Positions 10,827 to 23,334 of a DNA stretch of 64,000 nucleotides are shown in pieces (within the stretch, counting starts at the first letter, position 1; the number at the start of each line of letters is the position of its first letter). This DNA comes from Penicillium oxalicum (taxonomy: Eukaryota > Ascomycota > Eurotiomycetes > Eurotiales > Aspergillaceae). Below the pieces are notes generated by a model. It searched no databases. It saw nothing but the letters and a program-made list of their open reading frames with translations, and was not told where the DNA came from. The position numbers and the translations under genes are program-made. The stretch spans positions 992,001 to 1,056,000 of the forward strand of contig NC_064657.1 in the NCBI RefSeq assembly GCF_001723175.1. The letters run 5' to 3'.

Positions 10827-11864
10827 TTATCTCTGTTTCTGTCTCACAGGATAAGCAATTTGCTCATTGAGATCTTTGATTCGAGAATGCTGCGACTCGA
10901 TGTAGCCACTCAGTTTATTGATTTGGTTTTGCTGAGCCTTGATGATAGCCTGCATTGAGGTCAAAGTCGTATTGAAAGATTCCACAGTTGATCGCAGCAG
11001 ATAGTTATTTGCTACCAGGTCCTCGACACCAACGATTTCCTCGCCACCGTTGCAGACAATCTTGATCAGCTCCGGATGGCCATCAACACGAGTAGCTGCT
11101 GCTGTGGGGGAACTGCTTGACGCGGACGCACCAGCATTGACAGCCTTGGAGTTCGAGATTGGTGATGTCAAAATGTTTTGTACGGTCCGGTCGATGGGTA
11201 CCCTGTCAAAAGGAGCAGGTGAAGCAGTGGCAGATTCAATGCGTTGCGTGGTGATCACTGAGTTGGAAGAGCTGGAAGAGTCCGTTGACGACGATGGTTT
11301 TGGTGGGTCAACAAGCTGTGGGCGAGATTGCTGGGAAATGTGCCGAGCAGCCGCAGTTGCCCTCATATGGGCACCCAAGTCCCACTGAAGGGGCTGGTTG
11401 TCCGGATTAGGGCCGACTGAGGCAGAGCTCTGAACGGGGTTGGGCTTGTTTCGAACGTTGTCTGCATCTTGGAGAGTTGCAGGATCTGGCGAGCTTCCTT
11501 TGCGATACACAATGGCAGGACCCTCGTCCACAGGGGTCTCGATCTTGTTCGTCTTAGACTTATCCGCTCCAGTGGCCTTCTCGAACCGAGTGTGGCCCTG
11601 GAGCCGGGAGTGGACTCGAGAGGACGCGAATGGAATGACCACATCACGCATGAATTTTAGCACGGTGACTCCAGGGTTGAGGCCCATCATCTCAAAGCCA
11701 CGCCAGTATTCCCAGACAACTTTGACCTCCCAGCGCTTGAAAGTGGTTTCGTCATTTTCAAATCGGACCAGGATTTCCTCGGCCAGCCGAGTCACCTCAA
11801 TCCACGTCAGGTTCTCTAGCTTAGGCTCCGGAGAGGATGGCCTGACGGGCTCAGTATCTGCCAT
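10827..11864 (-). CDS. Hypothetical protein with C-terminal coiled coil
   Basis: A single 345-codon frame starting MADTEP. I do not recognise the family. The first 100 residues look folded (WIEVTRLAEEILVRFEND, then VVWEYWRGFEMMGLNPG and VLKFMRDVVIPFAS). The middle 150 residues are Ser/Thr/Pro-rich and probably disordered. The last 70 residues (VEDLVANNYLLRSTVESF onward to SRIKDLNEQI) have heptad spacing of Leu/Ile typical of a coiled coil, suggesting dimerisation or partner binding. No signal peptide or membrane segment is visible. Unbroken length and marked domain structure argue for a real gene. Confidence 0.7.
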   Translation of the reverse strand: MADTEPVRPSSPEPKLENLTWIEVTRLAEEILVRFENDETTFKRWEVKVVWEYWRGFEMMGLNPGVTVLKFMRDVVIPFASSRVHSRLQGHTRFEKATGADKSKTNKIETPVDEGPAIVYRKGSSPDPATLQDADNVRNKPNPVQSSASVGPNPDNQPLQWDLGAHMRATAAARHISQQSRPQLVDPPKPSSSTDSSSSSNSVITTQRIESATASPAPFDRVPIDRTVQNILTSPISNSKAVNAGASASSSSPTAAATRVDGHPELIKIVCNGGEEIVGVEDLVANNYLLRSTVESFNTTLTSMQAIIKAQQNQINKLSGYIESQHSRIKDLNEQIAYPVRQKQR

Positions 11865-14024
11865 TTGGTTGCCTTTTCCTGAAATAAGACTTCAAGAATG
11901 TCACTTGAGTGAGGCCTGAGAGTGATGCCGTGAGGTGGATTCTTTCCCACGGGGGGAAGCTGCACCACTTTCAATCTTAGCTAGGCCAGGGACAGTGAGT
12001 GATTGTGAAGCGTACGGGTGATCTGAGAGAAGGACGCGAATTTGATGATGCGAAGATCAAAATGAGTGGAACTTCGAGAAGATGGGATGACGCGGTGGAT
12101 GTTGAGTTGTTGTCACAAGGCCGTCGCCCAACGATGGGATGTTGCTAGCTGCTACATGGATGTCTACATGAACTCATCGTCATGAACCCTGTGACTCTCT
12201 AATCTCTTCCACAACACTCTACATACATGTGCACAACGAACAAAACACCAGCTACAATTTTCATCGATTGAAAGCTGCATTTGACGAGGGTTAAAATAGA
12301 AAATTTTTGAGCTGGCTACACGATTTTTTTCAGCATACTAAGATGATATCGAATCACTCATGATCACACGTGCTCCGATATCCCGTGACGGGCTACCAAT
12401 AAGCGCGGCTGAAGATGTGTTGCCAATCACTTTTCTCATTTGAGGTTCATAAAAGAGATTCTTGGATGTTTGAAGATGAGAACCAAGGAAGTTTCGATAA
12501 GTGCATATCAAGGCTTGGGCTTCTGCAGCCTTTGCCTTGTGTAAAAAAGGCTATCCTATAACACGAATCAGATTTATTGCTCTGTATGTGCATATTGCAT
12601 GCGGTTTGAACAGAGGCTTACAGCTAATCATCGAGGATAGTTGGCTCTTCCCTTCAGGTGACGGAGCTGCGGCTCTCGGATACGATTTCTCTCAGGTACT
12701 GGCGGAGCTAGTGAGTCGTACTTTTTCCAACAACTTTGCAACCTATCAACGCGATTCGGATAAGTGCCGAAGTTCGTGCCGCACGCGGTATGACTGAGCT
12801 GGAGCTTGTCTTCCACAGCTGCTACAACACAGTTAATAGCTCACTTTGGAGAGCAAAAGAGAATAATCAAAATACGTTAAACCTCCACGACCCAATCTCA
12901 GCGCTAGGAGAGCCCGAAGTGCATAGATCAAAACCTGTCGAAACTTGGTCGTGCTGGAGAGTTCAGATCGTTCACGAGAAGATCTTCAGCGTATGTTGTA
13001 AGTTTTGCCGAGCTCACCAGTTGCTAGCCGCATCATGATTTGCCCTCCAGATCAATAAAGTTATAAGGCGAGAATTACAAATCAGTCTCAAGCTTTCAGC
13101 TGATGCAGGCCTGCAGAAAAAGTGAGCACGATGCACTGCCACTTGGGCGATGGCCTAGTCTCTGACCCTGGAGAAGACCCTCGCACGCGCTAGATGCACA
13201 CCCGAACTCTTGAGCTATAGAATGCATTCAATGTTAGCCCCAGCTTTGGCTGGTCACCTTTACCAGCAGGACAGATCGATAGCTCGAGTCAAAGTCACTC
13301 GAATTTTGCCATGAATTTCAAATTTGCGGGATGTGATCATGAGATCATATTGGAGCAATGGAATTCAGGTAGGAAAGCCAATCTCTGAAAGCATTCCTTC
13401 AGTCTATTTGTTTAAAGGTGGGGGCAGCGGGGACAAGGGAACGGCCACAGCGTTATATTCGCCCGCAAGATCTGACTGTCAGCGGGACTATTTCGCGAGA
13501 TATCTGAATTCATTGGGTCAGTGCAGTACCTTCGCCAGTTCTATCAGTATGGTTTTGGTTATATTGGCAGAAGCATCTTCCATCGAAGAAGGCTTACAAC
13601 AAGGCCGTCGTTGAACAACATTCGAGAGGCCTGCATCACACCCAGCTACATTCAGTTTGAGTGTATTTGGGAAGATTGACGTGACTCGCACGTGGACTGG
13701 AATATTGGCTTTTTTGCAAAAAGACAAGTTGTGTGTATTGAAAAGTACCCAACTTGAAGAGTGTCCATCTATTTCCGATCAATCCCTTACCGCCGAATTT
13801 ATATTTTTATACATCGGAAACTTGTGTTGATTGGATCGCAGATGTAGTTCTCCCATGGATCGTGCCAAGGCGATCGCGATTTATCTGATCCCCAGTCACG
13901 TGACTTACATCCATCATCGACGTAATCAGGTTAGACAGGACCTCACGTCAAGGGTTCAACCGAGCCAGGTCTCCTTGCACAATTCCCTCCTGCAATTAGG
14001 TTGAATAATGTGCATTCAACAGCG
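11865..14024. other. Intergenic, divergent promoters
   Basis: About 2.2 kb between the coiled-coil gene (-) and the MFS gene (+). Short frames at 12501-12797 and 13324-13614 have no support. No repeat or RNA gene seen. Confidence 0.55.
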
Positions 14025-15812
14025 ATGACTACCTCACCAGTGTTGTTTACCGCGTCGCGCTCTCAAACCTTGACGTATTTGTTAGTTGTCTGTCCATTCT
14101 CAATAGCGTTTCTCGTATTTATCAACTCGTCTGTGTCATTTGTGGTGACGGATCTGATCGGACTTGACAAAGGGGAAGGGGATGCCGTTGGCACGCTGGG
14201 TTTTGCTGATGAGCTTCTCGCTCTTCTGGCATGTCCCCTTTGGGGAGTGCTTTCTGATAGAATTGGGGTGCGGCTTGTAAGTTGAGCTTATCAATAGAGC
14301 TATCTCAGATCGATTCCACTCGTTGAAATACTCAGTGACTGATTAGACCTCTAGGTCTGTACCATTGGTTACGCGGTCATTGCCGTTGCATTGATTCTTT
14401 TCGTGCAAGCTAAGAATGTTTACCCGCAATTGCTTCTTGGACGACTGTTCTTCAGTGTGGGAGGCGCTGCCGTATCCACGATGGTCACCGCGGTCTTACC
14501 GACTGTCACAGGCAAAGGTCTGCAAAATCCGACCGACCGTGCACAACGGACGACCGTCTCGCCGCATTTGAATGGAGAGGAAATCGGAAATGTTGATCAC
14601 AGCGCGCCCTCGAGCCCTCGAGCGTCTCCGTCAGCGCGATTGTCTGGGTTCGTTGGGCTGTTTGCCGGCTGTGGTGCCCTTGTATCACTTGGGGCTTTTC
14701 TTCCTCTCCCTGCGCGCTTTGAAAAAAGAGGCCTTTCGCCCGCTGAGGCTATCCAACAGAGCTATTACGTGGTTGCTGCCGTTGCCATGGTCGTCAGCTT
14801 TGTGAGCTTCATCGGGCTTCGAAACCTGCCTGACGAAGATAAAAAAGGGTGGCGTGCATCTTGGCCAAATCGTTTCAATCGTTGCCGACAAGATCATGAA
14901 GCCGAGGAAGGCCAAGATGGAGATGACGAGAGGCTTCACGGGTTGCGCGGTCTGCCCTACTGGAAGCAATTTACCACAGCATTGCTGCTAGGCTTTCGAA
15001 ATCGCAGCATCGCTTTAGGATACATTGGAGGATTTGTCGCACGCGCCTCATCCGTGGCAATATCTTTATTCATTCCACTAGCGGTGAACCACTACTATCA
15101 CGTATCCGGGGTCTGCGACGAAGATCGTGAGCCATTACCTGGGTCTGGCCTGGGTGACATCAAAAAGGCTTGCCCTCGCGCATACATCCTGGCCTCGATA
15201 TTGACCGGAGTTTCTCAATTAGTTGCTCTCATCGCCGCACCGGCCTTTGGGTATCTTACCGACAAGTCCCGGCGGTACAATATCCCCCTGCTTTTGGCGG
15301 CTTTGGTCGGTGTAGTGGGATACCTAGCATTCGGATTTCTACCCAACCCGCAATATAAATCACCTGATGGTAACCCTGGCGTCTTCGTTGTCATGGCGCT
15401 CCTTGGCATCAGCCAGATTGGCGCCATTGTTTGCAGTCTCGCTGTTCTCAGCAACGGCATCCTCGAAGTGGATGTCTTCGACGATGCACTAGCTCAAGGG
15501 CATGCCGGGCAGATCGCGGACGGCGAGACTGCCGGTGGTAGTGAGGGCGAGCACCAACCTCTGTTGACTCGCTCTCCTGATAACAGACTCCAACATCTGT
15601 CGCACTTAAAGGGCTCTATTGCGGGAGTCTACTCCCTGTACGGTGGGGCAGGCATACTTATCCTCACCAAGATCGGCGGGCTCTTGTTCGACAAAGTTTC
15701 ATCGGGAAGTCCATTCTACATTATGGCTGTGTTCAATGGGATTTTACTCGCTGCGGGAGTGGTGTGTGGAATCTTGAATCACATCGTGCGATCCAAGAAA
15801 ATTTCGGACTAG
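14025..15812 (+). CDS. Major facilitator superfamily transporter
   Basis: Two exons, 14025-14276 and 14355-15812, join in phase to 569 residues. An ATG at 14008 is out of frame with an early stop, so 14025 is used. Hydrophobic helices start immediately (TYLLVVCPFSIAFLVFINSS). The loop GVLSDRIGVRLV matches the MFS motif A (G-x-x-x-D-R-x-G-x-R) between helices 2 and 3. Twelve membrane spans can be traced. A hydrophilic insertion between helices 4 and 5 and a central loop rich in Arg/Glu/Asp are typical of fungal members. The acidic loop near residue 485 (GEHQPLLTRS) resembles a dileucine sorting signal (ExxxLL), hinting at vacuolar rather than plasma-membrane location. Substrate cannot be inferred. 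Confidence 0.85.
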
Positions 15813-17821
15813 GAGTACCACTCTAGTATGCCAGTATTCTTTGAGCTCCGGATTTCATGTATGCTATTTTTAAAATTCAAGTTTCCAAAATATTTGGTGT
15901 TCGCACCTGTGACAGTCACAGATTCTGAATCAAGCTGCGGTCTCTCGGCTACGGATCCGTTCAAGACGAGTAACGTTTCATCCCCAGAGCTTCATCGCTC
16001 ACATGGTCTTTATGCCGAGGATTCTGTCTTGATGATTGTGAGAGCAGCCTCGAGAATAGTCGGGTTCGCCGGTTGTGGGCACAGGGTCACTGGACCAACG
16101 CTTGATAAATGAGCGGGGTGTTCTTCAGGTACAAGATCTCGTGCCTAAGCTTGAACTAAGGTTTAGTGCCATGAGGCTTTGTTGCTAACTGTTTTGAAAG
16201 CGGTGCTTTTGATATTGATAAGGCTCCATCTGCCCCCAAAGATTACTTCGCATTCTCTCTCACTTATGAGTCGAGTCGCGTATTGAGTTGGCTTGTAGGG
16301 ATGTAATGCCTGAGGGAGTACTGCCCTTGGTTTAGCTCGGCACATGATCTGAAGCCCGTGATCCGTGGTCCCGTGCTGGGGCTCATTTTTCCAAAATTGT
16401 CCCCACCCGTTTAATTAAATCTCACCTCCGAGGACCCTCTCCCTCCTCTTGTCGACGGGCGGAGGTTTCATAATTTTATTTGACTACGATGAACCGTTCA
16501 TTTTAAAACTCTTGCAAGACAGGGCACGTGTACCTTGGTTTCGAAAAGTACTGACAGCTGGTTAACGAAGTCTGTCAATTTTGGGTTTCGCTCATCCATT
16601 ATCATGAGCATCGCAGCTTTCCCCATACGGGCCCAGTTACGCGCCGTGGTTGCAGTTGTAATAATTTTCGTCATTTCCAAGCCCATCCTGCTCGCCAACC
16701 CTGGGACGCACCGCGGACCCTAGTCCAGCAAAGGTTTAGTGGCGCCTCCCTAGCGTGGGATACCCCCTTTCCTCTCTGCTTGGACATTGACGGTCGTGGG
16801 CATCAACACCGCGCTAGCAAGTATTGGGCCGTCCCACAGAGTCAATAGGTCAGCCGAGATGACGATCACAACAGAGCGACAGGAGAGAAAGAGGACTTCG
16901 GGAGCCCATTCTCAAACCGATCAAGATCGTAACGCTTGAGGTCCCAGATGATACATGCAAATGTCTCCAAGGGCGCGAACGGCCTCCTATCTGTTTGAGC
17001 GTATACGCCCGAAGGGGCAAGACTCTTGTTCCTGTGCCGCGCTGTGAACCGTGGTCCGTCACCCGCCCTGGTTCCGCGGGCTTCCTCGGCAGCCGCTTTG
17101 GCCTATTTGTCGCAAATTGCATGCGATCCTACGAGGTCCGATGACTTCTGATTCCGTGATTTTGAGTGAAGCGACCGGATAGAGTCAGATCCTTGGTTGA
17201 GCTCTCAAATTCCTTCGAGAACTACACAGCCACGGTTGCCGACGTGCGTCTGAACTGTTGCAGATCACGGAAGTGCGTGTGGATGAATTGATGATGAAAG
17301 CCTCGTTCTGACCCTTTGTGGGCGTATCGCCCCTCCCCCTCGTGCTCTAGTTCTCTGACTCAAGTCAGTCTAATCCCTTTCCGGGCTTAGACCCTGTCAT
17401 CCAATCCATGTTTACGGGAGAGCCCCTGGTCCTTGCGCCCCCGGACTAATGTAGGTACACCGTACAGTAGCCCAGGGCAGGAACTACGGTAACCGCTGAA
17501 CAGTGTAAGCCTTGGCCTGGTCAGAGAATAATACCCTGGCGCGCGGACTCGATTCCTGACTTCCCCTTCTTTTTCTCTCTTCTCCTACCCTGGTCTCAAC
17601 ACTCGCGCGACGCCTTTGGCCCCTCTTTCACTCGTTATTTTTGTCACTCGTTTCAAGATCTCTATAGATCTAGTCACTCTTTTTCTCCGCCAATTGTCTA
17701 TCTCGCGCTTGTACTTTGAACGTCAAATCCGTTCTTTACGCTCTCTTCGCGACAAACCCACTACAGCTTTTAAGACATCCATTTCGATCATCGCCCAATT
17801 GCCGACTTTCTTCCAGCCATC
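15813..17821. other. Intergenic, 2 kb
   Basis: No coding region I can support. The last 300 bases are strongly pyrimidine-rich (TTCTTTTTCTCTCTTCTCC near 17570), consistent with the core promoter of the GPI-protein gene. Confidence 0.6.
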
Positions 17822-18758
17822 ATGCGCTTCAACACTATCACTCTCTTGGCCGGCGCTGCCACTGCTGTTGCTGCTAGCAACACTGCCAACTTGCTTCTGC
17901 CTGGATTCCAGGGTCGTAATCTCGAGGCGGGCATCGTCACCAAGGTATGTCATGACTCGATTCTTGTGCGCGCAAAATGAAAGATATTCGAAACCCCAGT
18001 GGTTTCCTGCGAAAGAAATTGAGAAATTTGTGCACCTGATCTGACCATCAACAGGCTGGTGATGCCACTACCTATCTGGTGACTTGCCCTACCTCTGTCG
18101 CTTCCGCCGACTGCGGAATCCCTGGCAAAGGTATGACTGTTGTCGCTGCGCCCACCTCTGCCGAGATCATTCAGTCCTACCCCAACGGCGAGTAAGTACA
18201 TCGATATCTACCTCACAGAGCAATATGTGCCTCCGGGCCACACGATTGCGCTGTCGAGTCTATGTGACAAAACTGATATTTCTCCTCAGCATCGCATTGG
18301 TCTCCTGCAGTGTCGATGGCACTACTTTCGCCTCTTGCTCTGCTTCCCAGGGTACTCTGACTGTCGAAAAGACCCTTGCGGCCAAAGACATCAACTGGAT
18401 GGCGGTTACTGTCACCGGTGACTGCTCAACTAGCACTCCTACTCCTACCGCCATCCCCACTATTACCGCCACCGTGGCTACTGAAACTTCCACCTCGACC
18501 TCACTCTCGACATCCAGCACTTGGTCAGCCACCTGGTCCGCGAGCTCTACCCCCGTCAAGTCTCCTTCTCGCTCTGCTTCCTCCACGCTCGTGAGCAGCA
18601 CTCCTTTGGTGCCTAGCCAGACCGGTGTCACTGCCACTGAGCCTGCCGCAACCGCATCTGCAACTCTCCCCGCCGCCCTGAACGGGGCTGCCTCCCTGGC
18701 CGGCAACGGCTGGGCTCTCGGTGGTGCTGTCATGGCGCTGGTCTTTGCTCTTGCCTAA
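17822..18758 (+). CDS. Small secreted GPI-anchored surface protein
   Basis: Three exons, 17822-17944, 18055-18191 and 18290-18758, in phase, give 242 residues. The N-terminus MRFNTITLLAGAATAVAAS is a clear signal peptide. The ectodomain holds few cysteines (TCPTS, SADCGIPG, SCSVDG, SCSASQ, GDCST) that probably form disulphides. A Ser/Thr/Pro stalk of about 75 residues follows. The C-terminus is a GPI signal: small residues (NGAASLAGNG), then the hydrophobic tail GGAVMALVFALA. A cell-wall or membrane-surface role is inferred from this architecture; no enzymatic domain is evident. Confidence 0.88.
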
Positions 18759-19237
18759 GTAAAGAACCATTGAGCTCGATCCTCTAGGACCTTTGTCCGC
18801 TTTTTCCTTGTCAGCCTGCCGCAATCAGTGTATCCCGCTGGGATACATGATTGTGCTATGTTTTCCCTTCTTCCCTGGGACTCATTATGGTGGTGGTCAT
18901 GTTGATCTTCCCACGATGTCGACCACTTACTCCCACCTATACACATGAGAACCCTCTTCTTTTTTTAATATTCTTGATGATTTGATACCTTTTTTTTTTC
19001 GACGACAGCATGATCCAGCGCACCGGTTCCTGTGGACTTTTCTTCTTATTTTATTCATATTCACCTATATTTTTTTTCAAGAGACACATGGTGTTTCCAA
19101 GGCAGATAATTGTTATCTCCAACATAATATTCTTAAGCTGTCGTGTAAATGATAATCTATCATCGTACGACTTCCCACACTGAAATTTATAAAGCAAAAA
19201 TCAACAACAAAAAACCAACATGAATAAAATAAAAATT
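18759..19237. other. Intergenic between convergent genes
   Basis: AT-rich 3' flanks with homopolymer T runs; no gene. Confidence 0.7.
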
Positions 19238-20977
19238 CTAAGACTCCCCACTGATTCCCATATCACCAAACTCAGGCCCATCATCAACATCAACCTGCTT
19301 TGGCACTATATCCGCCTTTAATAATACCCCCTCAACACACTCTCCCAACCACGCGCTCTCCACCCCAGAAGTCCAAAAAGCCGGTGTTCTCCCCATAGCA
19401 ACATCCACAAACGCCTCCAGTCTCCACCGACTACAGCTCCATCCTCGTCTACCGCCCTTTTCACCCGTCGAAACTACTCTCGCTCCCCATAGCGGTCCTC
19501 CACAGTAAGCCCTGCTGTACTCTACGACACCGGTGCGTTTGTCCATCACCCTGATATAATGGTAAATGTGCGGCGATGTAAAGTTGAAGTACTGAATCAG
19601 TGCGAATTCAGTTTCAACTTTGATACAAGGGACGGTTAAAAAGCGGAGTAGTGAAGATGTTGCGTTGGTGAGAAACGCACTCACTGCACGTGCTGGAGAG
19701 GTGTAGTCGTATGTTGTGACGAGGCTGTTTGATGTGATTGCCGTGTAGATTCTGGTGTAGACTGGGTTGGAGGATGGATCTGGGAATAAATGGTGCGCTG
19801 TGAGTGCGGAGATGGGGTGTGAGTTTGTTTTTGCTTTGGAGTGTTGAGGTGTGCTTGAGAGGATTTCGAGGGGGAGAGATGCGTGGAGAGCGAATCGAGT
19901 TGCTGAGAGGGCGTTGGATGTGGTGCTTGTGATTTCTGCTGCGGTGGAATTAGTTTTGATGGAGAGCTTGAGGGTGTAGCGAGGGTGGCTGGGATAACAG
20001 AGAAGAATAAGTGGAAAATGAGGTGGATTTACCGGATCCAGTGGGTGTTCGACTCCAATTTGCCGGCACTGATGTTTCGATATGGAGGATTCTTCCATAG
20101 TCTCGATTATCTACAATCTTCCGCCACGCATGTGTTGCAGGATGGAATTGCCAGTCTGGCTATTTCTCGTGCAAATCAAGCATGATCATCAAAGTCAGCC
20201 CCATTTAAGAGTACAGTTTAAAGATTTTGAAGAATTCAAAGCTCCATATAGGAAGAAAAAAACCTTTAAAAGCAAGCTGGTGAAAACGTGTTGAAAAAAA
20301 CTCACCCCATCAAGAAGAATCAACCCCCTCTCCTCAGCAACTTTATACAGTTCTCGCAATTTCCCCGCCTCATCCGCAACAGGACATTCACAAAGAACGT
20401 GTTTCCCAGCCTGAAGCGCCTTCACTGCAAGATGATACCGCGTTACAACGGGTGCGCAGATATAAATCGCACTAATGGCCGGATCATCGAGCAAGTCGTG
20501 GTGAGACCTGTGGAATTGCGTGAAGATATGCTTATATCTCATTTTCAAGGCTTCGTGATAGGCCAGATCCAATGTTGACAGAGCGTAGAGAATCGTGGAT
20601 GGGTGTGTTGAGCAGGGATATATGACTGAATGATTCCGAATCGTCAGACGAGAAAAGTGTTTCAGTTTAGAAAACGCATCAAAAATGCCAGCAGCAGAGT
20701 GAGATCTACTCTTTTGATACTCAGGTGCTGGTCTGTTGTGGATGGAAGCCAACAGAACGAGCCCCATCAGATATGCCCCCCACACACGACGGGAGAAAAG
20801 AAGAGAAGGAAAAGAAAAACAAAAACAGAGAGGAAAAGGAGATAACCCACTCGATGACGGATCTAGATCTGTGTTTTCGACGATGACACCAAATCTGATA
20901 GCATCTGGACGCTTAATCGGCGTAGGGTGAGAATAGAACCATACAAGCTCGTGGAGAGAGTTTGCGAATTGCATCAT
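19238..20977 (-). CDS. Gfo/Idh/MocA (dihydrodiol dehydrogenase-like) oxidoreductase, catalytic motifs eroded
   Basis: My best model has four exons: 20851-20977, 20306-20625, 20033-20159 and 19238-19938, in phase, 424 residues. The last intron acceptor is uncertain. Similarity to the family is clear in the Rossmann part (PDAIRFGVI, then HHDLLDDPAISAIYICAPV and KALQAGKHVLCECPVADEA), in WQFHPATHAWRKIV, and near the C-terminus (IKVETEFALIQYFNF, YCGGPLWGARVVS, WRLEAFVD). Three hallmarks are damaged. The glycine-rich GxGxxG is GVIVENTD. The catalytic Lys of EKP is Cys (ECP). The GGGxLMDxGxY segment before the C-terminal sheet is missing from every frame I tried. It may be a pseudoenzyme or a decaying gene. 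Confidence 0.65.
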
Positions 20978-21561
20978 GGACGGTATTCTAGTTGGAGAGA
21001 TGCATGCAGACGCTTGATTATGCCTTGTTCTTTTGGGGTTCTGAAAAGAATCCGCACTTTGACCTGGGAAGATAGGGATGAGTGTAAGAAGAGATGACGT
21101 GGGAATCTCGTCAAAGTCGATAAAAGTGTTGCTTGATGGACCGGAGCGGGAGCAACAGTGCCGATGTAGGGCATAACCCGTGACTCGGGCAGTATTTGTG
21201 ACGAAAATGCAAAGGGAGAGTGGCCATCAGTTCTTTGCAGGTTAGAGGTTGACCTGGTATCCAAGGTCCATTAGGTGAAGTATTTCTCTGCAGAATGCAG
21301 CTGATATGATAATTTGGGCATATGTGATGATATTGAGACAGTTGCATATGTACAAGCACCAGGTAGTCAATCTGATCAAGACGTTCAAGCGGGGATGTCG
21401 GAACAACATTCCGCTTTCTCGTATGTCATTCATCACTCATGAACAGACTGAAGGAGAACAAACCAAGACAGGAGAAAATTGCGTCGCTCAGATCGTCCTG
21501 CCCTGTCCGGTCCGCCACCTAGTGATTCCAGTTCCACCAGCCAGGGACTTCGTAAGTGACC
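20978..21561. other. Intergenic
   Basis: Between the P450 stop and the oxidoreductase start (both -). Short overlapping frames only. Confidence 0.6.
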
Positions 21562-23334
21562 TCAGAAACTCTTTTCGATATCAGCCTCAAAGCGGTCCCG
21601 CAATGTGACCGCCAGACGTGGCTTGTCCCAAACGAAAAAGGATCGCTGGTCGATCCAATTTGTACTCTCAGGACAAAGCGTGATATCAAAGTTGTAGAAC
21701 AATTTACAGAGAATGGATCGCATCTCACAATAAGCGAGACTATTACGATTTGGAAAATGAGTTAGCCCACAATCAATATGAAATGAAAACCGTGCCGATG
21801 AACAGATCGGAGTGACCTACGTCTTTCCAATGCAGCCTCTCGGTCCAAGACTAAAAGGCTGGAGGACATCCCGATTGTCGTTGGCAAAGCGGGGGTCTGT
21901 CCCCAGCCAGCGCTCCGGGATGAATTGATGAGGCAGCGCAAAGTTGCTTGGAGACCGATACGAGGCGTAGTGATGACACCCAACCCTGGCCTGTTCGGAG
22001 AGAGTAACGATCCAAAGGTGAGCTAAGGCTCGCTCACAAACAAAGGGATTGGAGGAGACTACTACTTACTCCACCGGGGACAAATTCCCCATCGATCTCT
22101 ACGCCGCCTGCCGGCACTCTGCGGTAAGAAGTAGTTGCCAGAGGAGGATACATCCGGAGCGACTCTTCAACAACCGCAGCCAGATAAGGCAGTTGAGCAG
22201 TACTTGAGAACGTGATCTCGTCAGCAGAAGCAAAAGATGACCGAACTTCGCTCACAACACGGCGCATGGCCTCTAGGTTCGAACAAAGGTAGAAGATACA
22301 GCCAGAAAGGAGAGTTGCGCTTGTTTCGCTCCCGGCAATGATCAAACTAAGATCATGTGTTAGCTTGTTGCTGGACGAATCCAACAGTTCTGTCGGGTGA
22401 CATTCAAGAGAAACACGCACATAAATGCGTTAGAGTGAAGCTCTGCTCGCGCCATGGCCTTCGATCCTTTTCCATCTTTCTCGCCGTCCTCCCCGAGTCC
22501 ATGCTGCAGTGCAGCAGAGATAAAATCCGGTCGCTGATGATTGGCCTCGAGGCGACGGTCCACTCGACGAGCTGCCAGATTAAAGTGATCAATGGACTTT
22601 TGCTCCAATCGCCTCGTAATCAACGCAGAGAGCAACTTATGGAAGAGCGGAAATTGTCGCGCCGCTGCCTCAAAGGACAAAAATTGAATGGACTTGAACG
22701 TCAAGCTGACCCAAGAATGTAACTGCGAGTCCCGCAAACAGTCAAAGGACTCGCCAAACATCAGGTCGCCGGTGATATCAAAAAGCGTATAATTCATCCA
22801 ATCCTTGATGTCCACAACATGGGACTTCTCCTGGATTTGCGCTCGCAGTTTGGTAATGAGGGTATCCACATAGCCCATGATCAGGCTTTCCTGATCATGG
22901 AGCGCCCGTTCCGAGAATGCAGGTGCCAGTAACCTTCTCTGGCGAGCATGCACGGTCCTGTCCAACGCGGTTACCACGTTATCCGCACCGTTGGGTGGCG
23001 GCATGAAACTGGATGGATCTTTGGGAAGACATCCGCCCGGTCGGGAAGCGTAAACGTCCCGAAAGGCGCGAGGCGTGGAAAACGCCAGCTCAGTGGGGCC
23101 TAGACGAACTACAGGGCCGTATCGCTCGAACAAAGTTAACACATCTTGATGGTGACGTCCACGTAACGTAGACCATTGACCTGGAATGCGGGATATCGCC
23201 CAGAGCCTTGGTCCCGGGAACCTCGCAAATGGGGACCACCACAGCTCATATACAACTTGGTAGATAATCACCAACAAAGTCTGTGGTAGGAAAAATCCCA
23301 CCAAACTGGTAAGCGGCCGATGATCACTCGACAT
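21562..23334 (-). CDS. Cytochrome P450 monooxygenase (CYP65-like clan)
   Basis: Four exons, 22421-23334, 22070-22346, 21821-21990 and 21562-21739, in phase, 512 residues. An N-terminal membrane anchor ([19 protein letters not shown]) precedes the Pro-rich hinge [10 protein letters not shown]. The I-helix oxygen motif is AGSETS, the K-helix ExxR is EESLRMYPP, and the heme loop [11 protein letters not shown] is complete with its Cys ligand. Wording such as [21 protein letters not shown] is typical of the isotrichodermin C-15 hydroxylase-like P450s of secondary metabolism. The enzyme would act on the ER membrane with P450 reductase. It is followed upstream by a methyltransferase on the same strand. 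Substrate unknown. Confidence 0.9.
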
